A program made the translations under genes and the position numbers. The notes under the pieces are model-generated. The model saw nothing but the letters and a program-made list of their open reading frames with translations. It did no database searches and was not told the origin of the DNA. From Dehalococcoidia bacterium (GTDB lineage: Bacteria; Chloroflexota; Dehalococcoidia; Dehalococcoidales; W498), in the NCBI GenBank assembly GCA_030608125.1, contig JAUWEU010000019.1, positions 1 to 9,207 of the forward strand: DNA of 9,207 bases, written 5' to 3'. This document shows, piece by piece, positions 5,796 through 9,207 of the stretch; the first letter of the stretch is position 1; the number at the start of each line of letters is the position of its first letter.

Positions 5796-6410
5796 TCAAA
5801 AATCCTGATTTTTGGCGACTCTTAACTTCTCCAGCACCTGGTATACTTTTCTGGCTGCCTGTCCCCGATGACTAATTTGGTTTTTTGTTGCCAGAGGTAA
5901 CTCAGCCATTGTCTTGCCCAGTTCAGGAAGGTAAAAGATAGGGTCATAACCAAAGCCTTGCTCACCCCTGGGTTCAAAGGTGATAAATCCCCGACACTCA
6001 CCGCAACAAAATTCTACTTTTCCCTCAGGCGTGGCTATGGCGATAACACACCTGAAACAGGCAGACCGCTTCTCCCAGGGCACACCCTTGAGCCGTGATA
6101 ATAAGTAGTTGACCCTGTCACTATCTGAAGCACCCTCCCCAGCATAGCGAGCTGCTAACCAGCCAGGTTCACCACCCAAAGCATCAACCTCCAATCCTGA
6201 ATCGTCAGCTAAAGCCAGTAGTTGACTTTTAACCGCACCGGCAATAGCCTTTAATCTAGCATTCTCCTCAAAGCTCTCTCCCACCTCACTAACTATGCTG
6301 ATGACGCCCTCTTCAGCCGGGGTAACCAGTTCGTAGGGGAGGTTCTGGAGTAAACTCCTGTATTCGTGCACCTTGGCTTGATTGTTTGTCGCCAAGAAGA
6401 GCTTGGACAT
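5796..6410 (-). CDS. rdgB: XTP/dITP diphosphatase (RdgB/HAM1 family)
   Basis: Hydrolyses non-canonical purine triphosphates (dITP, XTP, ITP) to monophosphates plus pyrophosphate, keeping them out of DNA and RNA. Its 204 residues are full length. Family signatures are all present: the N-terminal substrate loop LFLATNNQAK (4-13), ESFEENARLKA (45-55), LADDSGLEVDALGG (67-80) with the general-base Asp69, GEQGFGYDPIFYLPE (149-163) gripping the base, and the C-terminal KNQISHRGQAARK (176-188). The start is ATG, 9 nt after the fbp stop, without a strong Shine-Dalgarno of its own, so coupling to fbp is likely. It is the last gene of the cobO-fbp-rdgB run. No residue is missing and nothing suggests decay. 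Confidence 0.96.
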   Translation of the reverse strand: MSKLFLATNNQAKVHEYRSLLQNLPYELVTPAEEGVISIVSEVGESFEENARLKAIAGAVKSQLLALADDSGLEVDALGGEPGWLAARYAGEGASDSDRVNYLLSRLKGVPWEKRSACFRCVIAIATPEGKVEFCCGECRGFITFEPRGEQGFGYDPIFYLPELGKTMAELPLATKNQISHRGQAARKVYQVLEKLRVAKNQDF

Positions 6411-6419
6411 GCCCGTAAC

Positions 6420-7514
6420 TTATAGGCTGGTAAACCTTCCCTCCAATTTTTTCATCACCTGAGGCATAGTAGTATATTCCATCTCCTCCAGGGGCAGGCG
6501 GTGCGGCTCGAAGGGACCGTGGCGACGCATAAAATCGGCTACCTCGTTTGCCTGGTGGCGAGCTGGGTCAAATGATTTATCAGCAAACATGTCACGAGGT
6601 CCCACCAGCTTGCCGTCGCAAAGCTGGAAGCCAACAGCCACTGCTCGTGGCGGACCATCAAAGCGAGTCGGTGTGCTATCCTCAATAGCTACTGGCATAA
6701 GGGGACCATGATGCGAACCTCGCATCCAACCCTCCACCAGCAGGGGCAAGGTGAATGGTTCCAGCACCTCTCCTACCGCTGGGAACTGACCCTGGGAGCG
6801 AACAATACACACCGGGTCATCCTTACCCACATACCGACCAGCCATTAAAGACAAGCGCTGGGTGGAGGACACAGCCGCTATCTCCTTAGTTTCCCGGTGA
6901 TAGACTGCCTTTACCATATATCGGGAAGGTGCCCCTATGAAAACCAGCATATCATAAATCTCATCAGGGGCGTTAAAGGTTATCTTCTTACCTTCCTTGA
7001 CATCGTGCACCTCAAAGCTAAACCCAGTGTGCATATTGTCAGCAATAACCAGCCCGATGGTATTAAACGGGTCAGCAAACATCTTATATAGCGGCATATT
7101 CCATGCCCCAGCCGAGGTCTTATCAGCCATAAAAATAATAATGGTCTCAGCCACCCGCTCCTCAAATTCCATCTCAGCCACCCCCGGACCCAGCCCCTTG
7201 ATAGTGCCGGTAAAGGCATCAGACAGCAAATCCTGACCGACGCCATGAAGCTTTAGACTTCTAGCCACCTGAGTGCAGTCAACAAAGGTATCCCAAGCTA
7301 ACTTATGGATTTTTTCACTATCTTCACCCTGTTGGTGGGTCATAATCAATTGCAGGTCATCCCCGCACTTGGTTACATGATAGTCAACCAGTAGCCCTTC
7401 CTTCTTAGTCTTAGCCAGGCATTCTCTAGCTTTGGCTAAAACATCAGGATGAGACTCAGAATGCCCTATATAACCACCAACATCAGCCTTAATTACACTC
7501 AGGGTGATACTCAT
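6420..7514 (-). CDS. fbp: bifunctional fructose-1,6-bisphosphate aldolase/phosphatase
   Basis: One-domain class V FBPase that condenses dihydroxyacetone phosphate with glyceraldehyde 3-phosphate and then dephosphorylates the product to fructose 6-phosphate, making gluconeogenesis effectively one-way. Its 364 residues match archaeal enzymes in length. Visible signatures are SVIKADVGGYIGHS (6-19), CGDDLQLIMTH (50-60) and GVGQDLLSDAF (91-101), which include Asp/Gln metal and phosphate ligands, then ADKTSAGAWNMPLYKMFADP (130-149), GRYVGKDDPV (226-235), GWMRGSHHGPLMPV (252-265) and TRFDGPPR (273-280). Tyr228 and Lys231 align with the Schiff-base Tyr229/Lys232 of the Sulfolobus/Thermoproteus proteins. 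GGAGG (7521-7525) lies 6 nt before the ATG. It starts 25 nt after the cobO stop. The enzyme is typical of archaea and some anaerobic, deep-branching bacteria, consistent with autotrophic or acetate-derived carbon flow. Confidence 0.97.
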   Translation of the reverse strand: MSITLSVIKADVGGYIGHSESHPDVLAKARECLAKTKKEGLLVDYHVTKCGDDLQLIMTHQQGEDSEKIHKLAWDTFVDCTQVARSLKLHGVGQDLLSDAFTGTIKGLGPGVAEMEFEERVAETIIIFMADKTSAGAWNMPLYKMFADPFNTIGLVIADNMHTGFSFEVHDVKEGKKITFNAPDEIYDMLVFIGAPSRYMVKAVYHRETKEIAAVSSTQRLSLMAGRYVGKDDPVCIVRSQGQFPAVGEVLEPFTLPLLVEGWMRGSHHGPLMPVAIEDSTPTRFDGPPRAVAVGFQLCDGKLVGPRDMFADKSFDPARHQANEVADFMRRHGPFEPHRLPLEEMEYTTMPQVMKKLEGRFTSL

Positions 7515-7539
7515 AAATTCCCTCCTTGATAGTATTTAG

Positions 7540-8106
7540 TTAATAATCAATCCCCTTTCGTGCCTTTACCCCTTTATCATGGGGATGCTTAATCTTCAGC
7601 ATCTCAGTAACCGTGTCTGCCAGTTGAACTAGCTTGGTATCAGCCTGGCGACCGGTAAGGATAAGCTCCACATGCTTTGGCTTATCAGTAATAAGCTTAA
7701 TCACTTCATCCAGTTCAACCAGTTTCCAGGCTACTGCTAGATTCACTTCATCTAATACCACCAAATCATAATTGCCACTGAGCATAGCTTCACCACTAGC
7801 CGCCAAAGCCTGCCTTGCCTGCTCTATTTCCTGCGGCTTAATATTTGCCGGGTCAATGAATTCTCTTTGCCCAAAGCTAGCCACATTGACATTGGGTAAC
7901 TTAGACAGAATATTGCGTTCACCATAGGGGTAGCCACCCTTCATAAAGTAAGCAAAATATACTCTTAGACCATGCCCCGAGGCTCTGAATACTACCCCTA
8001 GTGCCGCCGAGGTCTTGCCCTTGCCATCGCCGGTGAAAATATAAACAAGCCCCCTCCTCAACGGTTCAGAGGACAAAAAATCATACGAGGAAATCTCTTC
8101 TGTCAT
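7540..8106 (-). CDS. cobO: corrinoid adenosyltransferase CobO-type (BtuR/CobA family)
   Basis: Transfers the adenosyl group of ATP to Co(I) corrinoids, giving adenosylcobamides. From the ATG at 8106 it has 188 residues, the usual family length: P-loop FTGDGKGKTSAALG (24-37), YDLVVLDEVNLAV (113-125), LTGRQAD (150-156) and C-terminal HPHDKGVKARKGIDY (174-188). The frame stays open to an upstream ATG at 8259, giving 239 residues. I reject that start because the extra 51 residues have no family counterpart, that ATG lies inside a repetitive element, and a consensus promoter plus operator-like dyad occupies this stretch. Neither start has a clear Shine-Dalgarno. It heads the cobO-fbp-rdgB run. No cobalamin riboswitch was recognised upstream, which is notable because this gene class is often so controlled. 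Family certain, start about 75%. Confidence 0.93.
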   Translation of the reverse strand: MTEEISSYDFLSSEPLRRGLVYIFTGDGKGKTSAALGVVFRASGHGLRVYFAYFMKGGYPYGERNILSKLPNVNVASFGQREFIDPANIKPQEIEQARQALAASGEAMLSGNYDLVVLDEVNLAVAWKLVELDEVIKLITDKPKHVELILTGRQADTKLVQLADTVTEMLKIKHPHDKGVKARKGIDY

Positions 8107-8127
8107 AAAATTGCCAACCAAAGACCA

Positions 8128-8148
8128 AGACTGTGGCGACCACAGTCT
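8128..8148. promoter_or_regulatory. perfect inverted repeat at the cobO promoter, candidate operator
   Basis: Arms AGACTGTGG (8128-8136) and CCACAGTCT (8140-8148) are perfectly complementary around CGA. The dyad covers most of the -10 element and the predicted start site of cobO, the position of a repressor operator. If transcribed as a leader it would be a 9-bp hairpin instead. I do not recognise the motif as that of a named regulator. Confidence 0.5.
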
Positions 8149-8172
8149 AACAACCTGACCCAGCCGTGTCAA
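8144..8172 (-). promoter_or_regulatory. sigma70-type promoter of cobO-fbp-rdgB
   Basis: On the minus strand, consensus -35 TTGACA (8172-8167), a 17-nt spacer and -10 TAGACT (8149-8144). Transcription near 8137 leaves about 30 nt to the ATG at 8106. It would lie inside the coding region if the longer cobO start were used. Confidence 0.6.
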
Positions 8173-8254
8173 GGAATTGTGCGCGTCCGGTAGTTTGATG
8201 ACATATTTCTCTTCTTTTAAGGTTGTAGAAGGTGGCGAATGTTCCCTCTGTTTC

Positions 8255-8361
8255 GTCATTGCCAGAGATTGCTTCGTCGCTCACGCTCCTCGCAAAGACA
8301 AAAAGGGATGTCATTGCCAGCCTCTTTTTTTGTCATTGCGAGCCGAAGGCGTGGCAATCTC
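8255..8361. repeat. GTCATTGC...GCAATCTC palindromic intergenic repeat element
   Basis: The left arm GAGATTGC...CGCAAAGAC (8265-8299) is an imperfect inverted copy of the right arm GTCATTGCGAG...GGCAATCTC (8332-8361). A further GTCATTGCC precedes the left arm (8255-8263) and another lies in the middle (8310-8318). From memory, repeats of this type are scattered through many bacterial genomes, including Dehalococcoidia; they look like REP/MITE-type elements and have no coding capacity. It fills the space between cobO and hisA and supplies the spurious upstream ATG of cobO. The internal T7 run (8325-8331) is part of the spacer. Confidence 0.75.
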
Positions 8362-8373
8362 AGTGGTGGAGCA

Positions 8374-8403
8374 TTGTTATCACGGCAACCATAATGATAT
8401 AAT
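8374..8403 (+). promoter_or_regulatory. sigma70-type promoter of hisA
   Basis: -35 TTGTTA (8374-8379), an 18-nt spacer and a perfect -10 TATAAT (8398-8403). The start would be near 8410, leaving only about 22 nt to the ATT at 8432 and placing the GAGAGAGG ribosome site in the leader. This makes a start far downstream in the gene unlikely. Confidence 0.65.
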
Positions 8404-8431
8404 ACATTTGTCATAAATAGAGAGAGGTAAG

Positions 8432-9151
8432 ATTAAAATAGAATTAATTCCTGCCGTAGACCTTAGACAGGGTAAGTGCGTCCGCCTGTATCAGGGCAAC
8501 TATAACGAGGAAACCATATTCTCTGACGACCCGGTAGAGGTAGCTCTACAGTGGCAATCGCTGGGAGCACCACGGCTCCACATTGTTGACCTTGATGGTG
8601 CGGCTACGGGTGAGCTCCATAACTTGGACATTATTAAAGAGATAGCCAGTACGGTATTAGTTCCTATCCAACTGGGTGGTGGCATCCGCCAACTGGAAAC
8701 AATAGAGCAATTGCTTAAAGCAGGCATAGAGCGTGTCATCCTGGGCACAGCCGCTGTGGAAGACCCCAAGCTCGTTGAAGAGGCATGCCGTAAGTTCGGT
8801 GAATCTATTATTGTTGGCATTGATGCTTGTGAGGGATATATTGCTATCCATGGCTGGCGCCAGCAAACAGAGCTTAAGACTGTAGAATTTACCAAGTCTA
8901 TGGTCAAGCTAGGGGTAAAGCGTTTTATCTACACTGATATTAGTCGTGATGGCACCCTCACCGAGCCAAATTTTGCCACTATCGCTGACCTGGTAAATGC
9001 AGTCAGATTACCTATCATTGCCGCCGGTGGCATTTCATCGCTGAATCACCTGAAAATGCTCAAGTCACTCGGCGTAGAGGCGGCTATAATCGGCAAGGCG
9101 CTTTATACCGGAGACATCAACCTGAAACAAGCCCTAGCCGCTATTGGCTAA
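8432..9151 (+). CDS. hisA: ProFAR isomerase HisA, non-canonical start codon
   Basis: Fourth step of histidine synthesis: Amadori isomerisation of ProFAR to PRFAR. From ATT at 8432 the (beta/alpha)8 barrel has 239 residues, the family norm: (M)KIELIPAVDLRQGKCVRLYQ with acid Asp10, VDLDGAATG (52-60), QLGGGIR (80-86), ILGTAAVEDP (103-112), GIDACEG with catalytic Asp131, YTDISRDGTL (167-176) and AAGGISS (137-143 in the part after codon 64). No ATG, GTG or TTG occurs in frame between the TAA at 8414 and a TTG at codon 65, which would delete Asp10 and the first phosphate-binding elements. GAGAGAGG (8420-8427) lies 4 nt before the ATT, 10 nt before an alternative ATA (8438). It is a monocistronic unit with promoter and terminator; hisF and other his genes are not adjacent. 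Identity certain; initiator codon unresolved. Confidence 0.94.
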   Translation: MKIELIPAVDLRQGKCVRLYQGNYNEETIFSDDPVEVALQWQSLGAPRLHIVDLDGAATGELHNLDIIKEIASTVLVPIQLGGGIRQLETIEQLLKAGIERVILGTAAVEDPKLVEEACRKFGESIIVGIDACEGYIAIHGWRQQTELKTVEFTKSMVKLGVKRFIYTDISRDGTLTEPNFATIADLVNAVRLPIIAAGGISSLNHLKMLKSLGVEAAIIGKALYTGDINLKQALAAIG

Positions 9152-9162
9152 ATGTAGAGTTA

Positions 9163-9183
9163 AAGAGAGGCTTTGCCTCTCTT
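9163..9183. terminator. hairpin terminator after hisA, possibly bidirectional
   Basis: AAGAGAGGC (9163-9171) and GCCTCTCTT (9175-9183) form a perfect 9-bp stem with a TTT loop, 12 nt after the hisA stop. Outer bases ATGTA/TACAT can extend it. There is no long T run on the plus strand; the minus-strand exit is TTTAACTC. It probably ends hisA and insulates whatever lies to the right. Bases 9184-9207 show nothing recognisable. Confidence 0.6.
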
Positions 9184-9207
9184 ACATAACCGATTCCCAC
9201 TCCCTTA

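Noticed and set aside
8107..8259. 51-residue N-terminal extension of CobO
   Set aside because: It starts within a repeat element, has no family counterpart and overlaps a consensus promoter and dyad.
8177..8416. 79-codon plus-strand frame through the cobO-hisA spacer
   Set aside because: It is mostly translated repeat element and contains the hisA promoter.
8107..8431. Cobalamin riboswitch between cobO and hisA
   Set aside because: No B12-box-like conserved sequence or matching architecture was recognised; the space is filled by a repeat and two promoters.
8624..9151. hisA starting at the first standard codon (TTG)
   Set aside because: It would remove the first 64 residues, including the catalytic N-terminal Asp and beta strands 1-2, all of which are intact upstream in the same frame.

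Overview
The window is a piece of bacterial chromosome. Nine genes lie on the minus strand and hisA alone lies on the plus strand at the right end. The gene set suggests Chloroflexota, class Dehalococcoidia: a fused fructose-bisphosphate aldolase/phosphatase, a CobO-type corrinoid adenosyltransferase, a B. subtilis-like PurF, and a GTCATTGC...GCAATCTC palindromic repeat. This is inference from family recognition, because no rRNA or other phylogenetic marker is present.

Layout in minus-strand reading order (right to left). A probable operon cobO-fbp-rdgB (8106 to 5796) joins corrinoid adenosylation, the gluconeogenic step to fructose 6-phosphate, and nucleotide-pool cleaning. It starts at a promoter overlapped by a perfect 9+3+9 bp inverted repeat. 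dnaN (sliding clamp) follows with its own promoter. Between dnaN and tlyA lies an accessory-looking stretch of about 1.8 kb (4545 to 2730) with two small single-gene units: an ABM-like dimeric alpha/beta-barrel protein and a GNAT acetyltransferase. Four copies of one short palindromic repeat, all in the same orientation, sit at the junctions of these units, and one copy forms the last codons of dnaN. Next come tlyA and an alpha/beta hydrolase, which overlap as TAATG, and then purF from a strong promoter. purF has a TTG start and is cut by the window edge.

On the plus strand, hisA (8432-9151) is read from a TTGTTA/TATAAT promoter and ends at a strong hairpin. Its open frame has no ATG, GTG or TTG at the expected start, so an ATT (or ATA) initiator, or a sequence error, must be assumed.

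Most of the window is housekeeping metabolism: purines, histidine, gluconeogenesis, cobamide, rRNA modification and replication. The part most worth attention is the repeat family between dnaN and tlyA. It looks like repeated insertion of small units at, or by means of, a sequence matching the dnaN 3' end. No integrase or transposase gene is visible here, so the mechanism is open.
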